A stretch of 64,000 nucleotides of DNA from Anaerolineaceae bacterium (GTDB lineage Bacteria; Chloroflexota; Anaerolineae; Aggregatilineales; Phototrophicaceae). The notes beneath the pieces are model-generated. The model did not search any database. It was not told the DNA's origin and saw nothing but the letters and a program-made list of their open reading frames with translations. The stretch's first letter is position 1. Each line of letters starts with the position of its first letter. The stretch lies in contig JACKCF010000002.1 of assembly GCA_020634165.1 (NCBI GenBank), forward strand, positions 124,001 through 188,000. The letters are read 5' to 3'. Shown here piece after piece: positions 44,189 through 51,881 of this stretch. The translations under genes were made by a program, and so were the position numbers.

Positions 44189-46099
44189 TTAAGGCACGGT
44201 GATCGTCACCGCCACCGGCCGATGGTCGCTGGCAGTCGTATCGGGAATCACAAAATCGCTCAGTTCAATTTCCGGGCTAACCAGAATCCAGTCATAGCGC
44301 GTCGTCGGGAAGTCAGCGGCGACGGTATTTTCTTGCGGGTCGCCGATGGTATCCTGCGCGCTGACCAGACCAGCCGCCAGCACGGCTTCGATGTCATCAT
44401 TTCCTGGATAGGTGTTGAAGTCGCCTGCGATCAGGGTGCGCGGCTCGTCGTTCCATAGGTCGAGTAAGACATCGAACTGCGGCATACGGTCCTCAGCACC
44501 TAACCACGCCACCGTCAGATGGGCATTAATCACCCGCAGCGGGTTGCCATCCGGCATTGGAATTTCCGTCAGCAGATAGCGACGCTGTTCTCCGGCGTAT
44601 TCCATCGGCAGCGCACCATAGTAGTGATCGCCAATCGGCACCCGACTGAGCGTCACCACCCCCTGCTGATAATCACCGAAGGGAGCATAGACGTAGTTCA
44701 TACCCAGCCGCTGTGACAACCATTCGGCCATATCGGTGCTGCCACTGTTGATACGTCCGCGCGACATTTCCTGCAAGAGCACGATGTCGGCGTTCTCTTC
44801 TTCAATCACCTGGGCGATGCGTTCCACACTGGCAAAGCCGTCCATGCCCAGGCTGTAGTGCGTGTTATAGCTGATGACGCGCAGCGTATCCGTCGGTTCA
44901 ATCGTCGCAATGGTGGGAAGGGTCAGGATCAGCAGCAGCGGCACGACCAACCCCGCTAACGGCAGCAGCGGTGCCAACCGCCAGCGCTGTGATGTTCCCC
45001 ATTGGAGGCTGATGGCCAGCATCAGCACCAGCAGGGCAATGCCTGCCAGCAGCGGCACATCGCCTACGCTGGAGATGTTGCCACGCACGCGAACATAATA
45101 GAGCATGCCCAGGCCAACCAGCATCAGCGAACCGAGGATCGTCATTAAGGCTGTGCGCCATGCAAAAGCAAATTGCACTTCGCTCGCGCGACCGACCAGC
45201 CCTTCATGCAGCAGCAGTGCCGCCGAAAGCTGCCCGGCGATCACCAGCAGCACCACGACCACACCGCTGGCAATCGGCAGCAGCCACATGGTCAGCAGGG
45301 CACCTGCCAACGCCAATATTAACCGCCACCAGGAACTTTCTGCGCCGCCATAGCGATTCACCGCAACTAACACACCTGCATTAATCACCAGCAGCATAGC
45401 CGTACTCACTGCCGTAGTGACCGTCAGCGCCGCATTAATCATGCTGACGTTCTGCCAGTAGAGCACGTAGCCCATGACGACGGGTGGCAGCACCAGCATC
45501 GGCCACTGGCTGCGCAGCGGGGCTTCCTGCGGCTTATCGAGGGCAGGCTTCTGAATTTGCCATGCCACGAAAATCATGGCCGTACTGACCACAATCGCCG
45601 TTAATAGCGGCAGCGGCCCTGTCTGCCAGATATAGTCCCAGGTCAGGTATGCGCCAAAAAGTGCCGTATCCAGCGCCAGACCGAGCACCAGCCCAACTAC
45701 AAAGTGATAAGCCGCCTGCAAACGTCCCTGCGTCTGACGCAGCCACAGCAGCAAAAGGCCCCAGCTACTGAGCGCCAGACCCATCCCCAGCCAGTTCAAC
45801 AGCGGGCTGATGTCACGCGGCGACACCACAAGCTGCATGCCCAGCCGAGCCAGCGCCAGCAGGGCTGCCGCCAGCAGTAGTGCGCGGCTCAATCCGAGCA
45901 GGCGAACAGCCAAAGGGATCAGCAGTGGCACCAGCATCACCGAACCAATGATGGCGATAGCCGTCGGCCAATCGTGCCACCAGATCATATTGTTAATCAC
46001 GAAAACACCATACGCTCGCAGCAATTGCAGCGTCATAACGATCACGAGCGCGACCAGTGCAATTGCCCAACGATTGAGTTTGTTGCTATCAGCAGACAT
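44189..46099 (-). CDS. Multi-pass membrane protein with endonuclease/exonuclease/phosphatase (EEP) domain
   Basis: A 636-residue fusion. The first 390 residues have about 12-14 membrane helices. The C-terminal 230 residues are a DNase I-like EEP domain: RVISYNTHYSLG, the metal ligand IVLLQEMS, RVINAHLTV, IAGDFNTYPG and the final SDHRPVAV. EEP enzymes cleave phosphodiesters in nucleic acids or lipids. The arrangement recalls eukaryotic CWH43/PGAP2-interacting proteins, which remodel lipid anchors, so a lipid or glycolipid substrate outside the cell is plausible. Confidence 0.82.
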   Translation of the reverse strand: MSADSNKLNRWAIALVALVIVMTLQLLRAYGVFVINNMIWWHDWPTAIAIIGSVMLVPLLIPLAVRLLGLSRALLLAAALLALARLGMQLVVSPRDISPLLNWLGMGLALSSWGLLLLWLRQTQGRLQAAYHFVVGLVLGLALDTALFGAYLTWDYIWQTGPLPLLTAIVVSTAMIFVAWQIQKPALDKPQEAPLRSQWPMLVLPPVVMGYVLYWQNVSMINAALTVTTAVSTAMLLVINAGVLVAVNRYGGAESSWWRLILALAGALLTMWLLPIASGVVVVLLVIAGQLSAALLLHEGLVGRASEVQFAFAWRTALMTILGSLMLVGLGMLYYVRVRGNISSVGDVPLLAGIALLVLMLAISLQWGTSQRWRLAPLLPLAGLVVPLLLILTLPTIATIEPTDTLRVISYNTHYSLGMDGFASVERIAQVIEEENADIVLLQEMSRGRINSGSTDMAEWLSQRLGMNYVYAPFGDYQQGVVTLSRVPIGDHYYGALPMEYAGEQRRYLLTEIPMPDGNPLRVINAHLTVAWLGAEDRMPQFDVLLDLWNDEPRTLIAGDFNTYPGNDDIEAVLAAGLVSAQDTIGDPQENTVAADFPTTRYDWILVSPEIELSDFVIPDTTASDHRPVAVTITVP

Positions 46100-46429
46100 G
46101 CGATTTCCTCTGCAAATGAGACATATTTATCATAGGCCATCGACGTTGCAAGGCCCTATCACTCATAAAATATATATTGCGCAATATTTATAGAACCTTA
46201 TACACAGACGTTCCCGTTTTACCTGAACATTCCGTTGATTTAGTCAATGCCAACATAGTGGCTTGGCATGCCAAGCCCAGGGCAAGGCATGTCTTGCCCC
46301 TACGGAATCTGGTAGCGACTATTCAGCCCCATAAGCATGATTTCCTAGTTAATGGTCCCATGTGAATTGCTTGTCGCGCTTCATAAAATCCGCTATGCTG
46401 ACCATACCATAGTCGTGAGGCAACCCATC
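46100..46429. other. Intergenic region with palindromic repeats
   Basis: No gene is seen. ATATTGCGCAATAT is a perfect palindrome at 46174-46187. Further on are two adjacent palindromes of the dispersed repeat family (46260-46303). The region lies between two divergent genes and must hold both promoters, but no convincing -35/-10 pair was recognised. Confidence 0.4.
46260..46303. repeat. Dispersed palindromic repeat, copy 1 (double)
   Basis: GGCTTGGCATGCCAAGCC is a perfect 18-bp palindrome at 46260-46277. Next to it GGGCAAG and CTTGCCC form a second hairpin with loop GCATGT, then CTACGG. Sequence and layout match the copies at 47838, 53896 and 58739. Confidence 0.6.
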
Positions 46430-47812
46430 ATGGAAAAGCGAATGGTCGATTTTATCCGGGCGCTGCGAGCCGCAGGGGTACGCATCAGCGTTGCGGAAAG
46501 CCACGATGCCATGCAGGGCGTCAATTTCATCGGCATCAGTGATCTGGCCAACTTCAAAAATACCCTGCGCAGCACACTCGTCAAAGAGCATCCTGACCAG
46601 CCCACTTTCGACTATTTCTTCCCCCTGTTCTTCAAAAACAACAAACCACCGCTGGAAAAAATCAACGATCAACTGAGCGAAGAAGAAAAGCAGATGCTTC
46701 AGCAGGCCATGCAATCGCTGATGGGCGATATGGACGCGCTCAAGCAGTTGTTGCAGCAGATGATGAATGGCCAGGGCTTCAGCGATGAGCAGCTTGAGCA
46801 GATGGGCCAGCAATCCGGCCTGGAACACGGAGATGCCATGTACGAGCGCGGCTGGTTCGAGCGGCGCATGATGAAACAATCCGGCATGGAAGGCATGGAA
46901 CAGATGATGCAGGCCCTGCTGCAAATGCTCAGTGAGATGGGCATGAGCCAGGAAGCATTGCAGCAGCTCGCCGAGATGATGCAGCAAAATATGCAGGGGA
47001 TGACTGACCAGATAAGCCATTTCGTTGGGCAAAATCTGGCGCAGCAAATGGCAGAACGCGACCCGCAGCCCAAACCGGACCTGATGGATGTTCCGCTGGA
47101 CCACCTCGACCATCGCGATATCGACAATATGCGCGATGAGGTCCGTCGATTGGCAGCTCGTTTACGCAGCCGCGCCGCCCTGCGCCAGAAGCGCGCCAAG
47201 ACGGGCAACTTCGACCCGCGCAAAACGCTGCGCAACAATCTGCGCTATGGCGGAGTGCCGATGCAGGTCAGCTATCGCAATCGCCACAAGAAACCGAGCC
47301 TGGTCCTCATCTGCGACCTGAGCACATCAATGCGGCCAATGGTCGGCTTCTTCCTGACGCTCATCTATGAATTGCAGGAGCACGTCCAGCGCACCAACAG
47401 CTTCATCTTCATTGACAACATGGTCGATGTGACGGCTTACCTGACAACGGGCGATATGCCCTCGGCGCTGGCCAAAATCAACATGGAGAATCCACCCGGC
47501 CATTACAATACCGACCTGGGTAACAGCCTGAATACCTTCAAGCAGCAGCATATGAGCACAATTGACCACCGCACGACGGTCATCATCCTGGGCGATGGTC
47601 GCAACAACTACAACAATCCGCGTCTCGATATTCACCAGGATATTCAGCGTAAAGCGCGGCGGTTGTTCTGGTTCTGCCCAGAATCACCGCGTATGTGGGG
47701 CACGGAAGACAGCGATATGCACCGCTACGCCGAGCAATCCAATGGCGTGTTCATGGTGCGCACCCTGCGCGACCTGGGCTATGCGGTCGATGAAATCATG
47801 TCGGACGGGTAG
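46430..47812 (+). CDS. VWA domain protein, CoxE-like
   Basis: A 460-residue protein. The N-terminal MVDFIRALRAAGVRISVAES, then LRSTLVKEHPDQPTFDYFFP resembles CoxE-like VWA proteins. A long Met/Gln-rich helical insertion (about residues 85-220) has many Q-M and M-Q pairs. The VWA domain follows with MIDAS motif DLSTSM (D-x-S-x-S). Such proteins usually work with a MoxR-type AAA ATPase as a metal-dependent chaperone pair; no such gene is adjacent. The ATG at 46430 is preferred over the frame start at 46352. Confidence 0.85.
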   Translation: MEKRMVDFIRALRAAGVRISVAESHDAMQGVNFIGISDLANFKNTLRSTLVKEHPDQPTFDYFFPLFFKNNKPPLEKINDQLSEEEKQMLQQAMQSLMGDMDALKQLLQQMMNGQGFSDEQLEQMGQQSGLEHGDAMYERGWFERRMMKQSGMEGMEQMMQALLQMLSEMGMSQEALQQLAEMMQQNMQGMTDQISHFVGQNLAQQMAERDPQPKPDLMDVPLDHLDHRDIDNMRDEVRRLAARLRSRAALRQKRAKTGNFDPRKTLRNNLRYGGVPMQVSYRNRHKKPSLVLICDLSTSMRPMVGFFLTLIYELQEHVQRTNSFIFIDNMVDVTAYLTTGDMPSALAKINMENPPGHYNTDLGNSLNTFKQQHMSTIDHRTTVIILGDGRNNYNNPRLDIHQDIQRKARRLFWFCPESPRMWGTEDSDMHRYAEQSNGVFMVRTLRDLGYAVDEIMSDG

Positions 47813-47837
47813 AGCAAATGCTATTACAATAAACATC

Positions 47838-47865
47838 GTAGGGGCACAATATATTGTGCCCCTAC
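47838..47865. repeat. Dispersed palindromic repeat, copy 2; likely bidirectional terminator
   Basis: A perfect 28-bp palindrome with arms GTAGGGGCACAATA and its complement, between the convergent VWA and SGNH genes. It can form a long hairpin on both RNAs and may act as a terminator, though it lacks a T-tract. The ends GTAGGGGC/GCCCCTAC are shared with the copy at 53896. Confidence 0.65.
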
Positions 47866-47894
47866 ACATTTAATGGCTTATCTGTTCAGAACAG

Positions 47895-49067
47895 CTACCA
47901 GCCCATCCACGCTTGCAGAAGTTCCGCGAGAACAGCATTGCCATGCGGATTGAGGTGCATGTCGTCGCTATGGTAGAGCGCTTCCCCGGCCTGGGCATGT
48001 TCGATGAAGTCCTCGGTCGGGTCGTAGCAGCGTAGCGATAGCTCGTCACATAGATCGAGCATAGTCAATCGAGCGCTGGCTAGTTTATCGATGGCTTCCC
48101 GGCCCATCACAGGTTCGGTGATATTTGCATAAACCTCTTCCCGCGTCGGCATAATGATGACCACAATCTCGCCGTCCCATCCAGCGACCAGCGCCTGAGC
48201 ATCCTCAAACGCTTTGCGTGTCAGCTCTAGGCCGATCTGGTTCTGCTCCAGGCTCATATCGAGCGCACCCTGCTCGTATTCGCCACCAAACTGCAAGACA
48301 TACTCGTTGTTAGGGCCGTAGGTCGCCGTTAGCGGCTTGATGTATAGCGCTTCGCTCTCTGGTGTGCCCAGGTACAGGCCTGTAAACAGCGTTTCTATCA
48401 CCGCATAGGCGGCGCTGTTATGGCGCAGCCATCCACCCAGGCTGGTATCCGCTTCGGTCGATGCCGAATCATCGGCGGTCACATCCTCGATTTCATCATT
48501 GGAAACGGCCAAACCATAGTCGTCATTAAAGTCATTGCCGAAGAACTGCCATAGCACCAGCGGCGGCTCTAAGGGTGCGCCAAAATCGGCAAGGACACGA
48601 CCATGACTGACCGTACCAGTCACGGGCTGGCTGAGGTTCACCAGCTTGCGACCAGTCTCGCTTGCCAGCAGGTCAACCCAACAATCGACACGCTCGGTGA
48701 AGCAAAAGCCAAAGCTATCGCCGACGACAACCGCATCGGGAGCAAAGTCAACCGGATCAGTGCGGAAGCCAATGCCGCCACCCTCCCATAGTTCAATTGT
48801 GCTCACATGGAAGCTAACTGTTGGGCTGCCATACTGCACTTCATCGTCGATCCCTGGTTTGAGTGCGTAAAAATGCTCGCTACTACGCTGCCATGCAGGT
48901 TCCCAGGATTGGCTATAGGGTTGTCCCGTCACGACATACCGCGCCGCCACCCCGATCTGTCCTGGCAGATTGGGAGCCAACAGCCGCAGGCCACCTTCCA
49001 GCAGCACAGCAATCACAATCACATAGATGAGGATCAGGAGGGCGAATCGCCCGATTTTCTTAAGCAT
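47895..49067 (-). CDS. SGNH/GDSL-like hydrolase, membrane-anchored
   Basis: A 390-residue protein with an N-terminal membrane helix (FALLILIYVIVIAVLLEGGL). SGNH blocks are visible: AVVVGDSFGFCF (block I Ser), FFGNDFNDD (block III Asn) and DDMHLNPHGN (block V Asp-His). It probably deacylates or acts on a surface polysaccharide or lipid. The ATG at 49067 overlaps the end of the Uma2 gene (ATGCTTAA), with GAGG nearby; the ATG at 49079 is an alternative. Confidence 0.82.
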   Translation of the reverse strand: MLKKIGRFALLILIYVIVIAVLLEGGLRLLAPNLPGQIGVAARYVVTGQPYSQSWEPAWQRSSEHFYALKPGIDDEVQYGSPTVSFHVSTIELWEGGGIGFRTDPVDFAPDAVVVGDSFGFCFTERVDCWVDLLASETGRKLVNLSQPVTGTVSHGRVLADFGAPLEPPLVLWQFFGNDFNDDYGLAVSNDEIEDVTADDSASTEADTSLGGWLRHNSAAYAVIETLFTGLYLGTPESEALYIKPLTATYGPNNEYVLQFGGEYEQGALDMSLEQNQIGLELTRKAFEDAQALVAGWDGEIVVIIMPTREEVYANITEPVMGREAIDKLASARLTMLDLCDELSLRCYDPTEDFIEHAQAGEALYHSDDMHLNPHGNAVLAELLQAWMGW

Positions 49068-49638
49068 TGGCCTCAACATCCACGTTACGGTAAATCTCGC
49101 TCAGGGGCAGGGTACAGCCAATGGCATCCAGCGAAACCACGTCATCCAGATTGGCATATTCCGTAAAAAGCCATTCTCCCTCACGGCGTGTATAGAGCTG
49201 TACATAGGCACGGTCCTGGTCAATGAGCAGATAGACCTGCAAAGATCCCAAACTACGATAAAACTCAGCTTTGGCCCCCAGATCATAGGCCTTTGAAGAC
49301 GGCGATATGACTTCTGCAACGAGGGTGGGATTCGTGAGCATGGTCTCGTTTTCATCAGCGAAATGGGCCTCTCCACATACCACACTGAAATCGGGATAGA
49401 CATACTTCAGGTCGCTGATTTTGTTACGCATATCACTGTTGAGTACTGTACACTGACTATCGCGAAGTGACTGTCCCAGTGCGACCGTGCAATTCACAGC
49501 GATCATGCTATGCCGACGCGTCCCACCGGACATCGCATAGATTTCGCCGTCGATGTACTCGTGCTTGATGCCTGTCTCCTGTTCGTAATCCAGGTATTCT
49601 TCGACTGTCCACTTGCGCTTGATGGGTTCCATTGCCAT
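49060..49638 (-). CDS. Uma2 family (DUF820) PD-(D/E)XK nuclease-like protein
   Basis: A 192-residue protein. WTVEEYLDYEQETGIKHEYI, then DGEIYAMSGGTRRHSMIAVN, VYPDFSVVCG and NPTLVAEVISPSSKAYDLGA match the Uma2 family, with the nuclease-type E-x-S and P-D motifs. The family is abundant in cyanobacteria and Chloroflexota and has no agreed role. Its end overlaps the SGNH gene start, so the two are translationally coupled. Confidence 0.88.
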   Translation of the reverse strand: MAMEPIKRKWTVEEYLDYEQETGIKHEYIDGEIYAMSGGTRRHSMIAVNCTVALGQSLRDSQCTVLNSDMRNKISDLKYVYPDFSVVCGEAHFADENETMLTNPTLVAEVISPSSKAYDLGAKAEFYRSLGSLQVYLLIDQDRAYVQLYTRREGEWLFTEYANLDDVVSLDAIGCTLPLSEIYRNVDVEANA

Positions 49639-49676
49639 GGCTGTGTCTCCCTATGAATGCATCTATTTTAGCACAG

Positions 49677-50438
49677 TCAGCTACCAAGTTTGCGCGCACC
49701 CAACCCCAGGAACAAGGGGATCTCCTGATCGGCGAGGCGGCGCGCTTTGTCATTATCCTGCTTATAAGTGGTGATCTCACGCAGGGCGTCGATGACCAGT
49801 CCGGCTTCACTCAAAGCGGTGACGTACTCACTCAGCGGACGATGGAAGCTGATGGTATTGCCGGATTGCTTGCGACCATAACTTTTCATCGGAACACATT
49901 GCGGCGTCAGGTAGCGATCCACGCGGCGAAATTGAAGTTTACGACCCTCATCATAGCCCCATCCACTCAGGCGCGGAATGCGAAAACAGGGATGGGTCAT
50001 CAGCAAGGCAACGCGGCCACCCGGTCGCAAGGCATACGTCGCATTGTGGATAACATCAGCCAGCGGGTTCATATCCTGGATACTGAGCAGAAAGGCACAG
50101 GCATCATAAGCGGCGGGTTCTATGGATGAATGCGACTTCAGGCGGCGAGCATCAGCTACGATGAACTGGCCCTGATGCTGCTTCCGTGCAATCGCGATCA
50201 GGCGCTGGCTCACATCGACGCCAATATAATCGGCCTGATATTGCTGAACATAGGTCGAGAGCACACCGCTGCCACAACCAATATCGAGCAGTTTTTCGCC
50301 AGGTTTCAATTGTAGTAAATCGAGAATAGCGGGTATAGCCAGCTTACGATGGTGATCGCTGCCGTGTTCGCCAACCCAACCGTGATACCAATCAGCGACA
50401 GCATCCCAACCAGTGGGGGAATGATTCTTTTTAGGCAT
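49677..50438 (-). CDS. Class I SAM-dependent methyltransferase
   Basis: A 253-residue methyltransferase. Motif I is KLLDIGCGSGVLSTYVQQY, strand 2 ends IGVDVSQ, and YDACAFLLSIQDMNPLADVI is motif IV. The acceptor is unknown. The ATG at 50438 (MPKKNHS) is chosen because AGAGGA lies upstream. The frame is open to a GTG at 50540, and a strong promoter at 50684-50656 leaves a roughly 210-nt leader. Confidence 0.85.
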   Translation of the reverse strand: MPKKNHSPTGWDAVADWYHGWVGEHGSDHHRKLAIPAILDLLQLKPGEKLLDIGCGSGVLSTYVQQYQADYIGVDVSQRLIAIARKQHQGQFIVADARRLKSHSSIEPAAYDACAFLLSIQDMNPLADVIHNATYALRPGGRVALLMTHPCFRIPRLSGWGYDEGRKLQFRRVDRYLTPQCVPMKSYGRKQSGNTISFHRPLSEYVTALSEAGLVIDALREITTYKQDNDKARRLADQEIPLFLGLGARKLGS

Positions 50439-50655
50439 GTTTGGATTCCTCTGGAGCATTGCAAAGACAATCGCGGCGCAGGCTCGGATATGAGCGAGCG
50501 CGGGCGACGGAATGCGCGGCATTCCCTGGTGCTGAAGCACCCGCTTATTGCAATGGCAACAGAGTTTGGGGAGGACTTCAGCTTATTGTTGCTGAGGAAT
50601 CCAGGGGCGTATCATCACACACATGACCTATAAAGACCTTTCATCAATCGCAAAC
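50439..50655 (-). other. Long 5' leader of the methyltransferase gene
   Basis: The transcribed leader of about 210 nt contains the hairpin GGAATGC-CGC-GCATTCC (50508-50524 region) and CTCAGC/GCTGA. It could be regulatory, or partly coding if the GTG at 50540 is used. No known riboswitch class was recognised. Confidence 0.35.
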
Positions 50656-50684
50656 ACTATACTTGATTTTTTGCGGCCTGTCAA
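50656..50684 (-). promoter_or_regulatory. Promoter of the methyltransferase gene
   Basis: Minus-strand TTGACA (50684-50679), 17 bases, TATAGT (50661-50656). Near-consensus; transcription would start about 50649, going left. Confidence 0.75.
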
Positions 50685-50761
50685 AGCTGATTGAAAATGC
50701 TAATATATAGCGTCCATATTAATTGGGATATAAGATGGATTAGAAGAGAGAATGAGTTCTG

Positions 50762-50814
50762 TTAGAATATATGTTCTAATTATTGACAAGAACAACTATT
50801 GAAGTAAAAATAAT
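50762..50814 (+). promoter_or_regulatory. Promoter and operator of the Panacea toxin-antitoxin pair
   Basis: TTGACA at 50783-50788 is followed by an A/T-rich -10 zone around 50805-50814 (TAAAAAT/AATAAT). Just upstream TTAGAA-N6-TTCTAA (50762-50779) is an inverted repeat placed where an autoregulator could bind. Toxin-antitoxin operons are commonly self-regulated. Confidence 0.45.
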
Positions 50815-50856
50815 AGGTAGGAAGAGTCTTTTCTAATAGCACTGGAGAGTGCTGTC

Positions 50857-51408
50857 ATGGTTTACATTCGATTTGATTTTGACCCACTAAAAGCCAAAGA
50901 GATAATTGTGTATTTGGCCAAGAGAAGAAAAGAACTTACGAAATCTCCGGCAACAATCCGAGATATTCTTAAACTCATGTATTTTGCAGATCGTCTAAGC
51001 TTGCAAAAATTTGGACGTTTTTTGTGCAACAACAACTATGTTGCAATGGAACAAGGTCCTGTACCAAGTGAGGCATATGATCTAATCAAGGAAGTTAGAG
51101 AAAAAGGTGACGAAGACAACATTCACGGATTTGAAGTCTATAACAACTATCGTTTTCGTATTCTGCGGGATGCAGATTTAGATTACTTAAGCGATTCTGA
51201 CATTTTGTGCATGAATGAAGTTTTGGAACAATATGGTTCATTATCTTCTAGAAGGCTTATGGAAGAAAGCCATGATTCAGTTTGGAAAAATGCTTGGGAC
51301 TCCTATCCTGAAGACCGTAGCGTTCCTATAAAAATTAGTAGTATAATTGAAACATTAAGTGATAATGATAATCTCCTTGACTATTTAATCGAGGGGAACT
51401 GCGATTAG
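50857..51408 (+). CDS. Panacea (SocA-like, DUF4065) domain antitoxin
   Basis: A 183-residue protein. TIRDILKLMYFADRLSLQKF, then GRFLCNNNYVAMEQGPVPSE is the hallmark of the Panacea domain of SocA/GepA-like proteins, a versatile antitoxin domain paired with many different toxins. The gene is AT-rich compared with its surroundings. It lies nine bases before a second small AT-rich gene, the likely toxin. Confidence 0.82.
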   Translation: MVYIRFDFDPLKAKEIIVYLAKRRKELTKSPATIRDILKLMYFADRLSLQKFGRFLCNNNYVAMEQGPVPSEAYDLIKEVREKGDEDNIHGFEVYNNYRFRILRDADLDYLSDSDILCMNEVLEQYGSLSSRRLMEESHDSVWKNAWDSYPEDRSVPIKISSIIETLSDNDNLLDYLIEGNCD

Positions 51409-51417
51409 GATGGGGGC

Positions 51418-51831
51418 ATGCCCACAACCACAGTACATGCATGGCACATTTATTATGTTCCACGTTGTAGGTATGCAAAACCTGAGCCAAAAGACAAATT
51501 AATCGCCGTAGTCTGTGTTAATGAACAAAACTGTTTAGGATTTTTCATCAATTCACGTATTAGTGGTTTCATTAATAACAGGCCCCATCTGCTTACCTGT
51601 CAAGCTAGTATTTTATATTCTGAACATGCTTGCCTCACACATGATTCCTACATAGATACTAATAGCGTTCTAGTTTTTGATCACTCTGAGTTGGTCCAGG
51701 TGAGAGACGAAATCTCTGATAACGCAAAAAACTCTATTCTGGTAGCTGTTGAGAATTGTTTAGGCATTGAGAGACGGCATAAGAAAAGAATTATAGCCGC
51801 TGGCAAAGAATACTTCCCCGATTCTGAATAA
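51418..51831 (+). CDS. Candidate toxin paired with the Panacea antitoxin
   Basis: A 137-residue protein I cannot place in a family. It is beta-rich: HAWHIYYVPRCRYAKPEPKD, then KLIAVVCVNEQNCLGFFINS, HLLTCQASILYSEHA and SVLVFDHSELVQVR. The order of strands and the K-D-K-L-I-A-V-V stretch could fit a PemK/MazF-like barrel, but this is only an impression. Its position right after a Panacea gene and its matching AT-rich composition make it the toxin candidate. Confidence 0.55.
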   Translation: MPTTTVHAWHIYYVPRCRYAKPEPKDKLIAVVCVNEQNCLGFFINSRISGFINNRPHLLTCQASILYSEHACLTHDSYIDTNSVLVFDHSELVQVRDEISDNAKNSILVAVENCLGIERRHKKRIIAAGKEYFPDSE

Positions 51832-51881
51832 TTTGAAATCAAAAAATCCCTGCCCCATATCAGGGGCAGGGTGCAAAAAGG

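Noticed and set aside
46349..47113. Minus-strand His/Leu-rich frame of 254 codons
   Set aside because: It is the shadow of the Met/Gln-rich insertion in the VWA gene.
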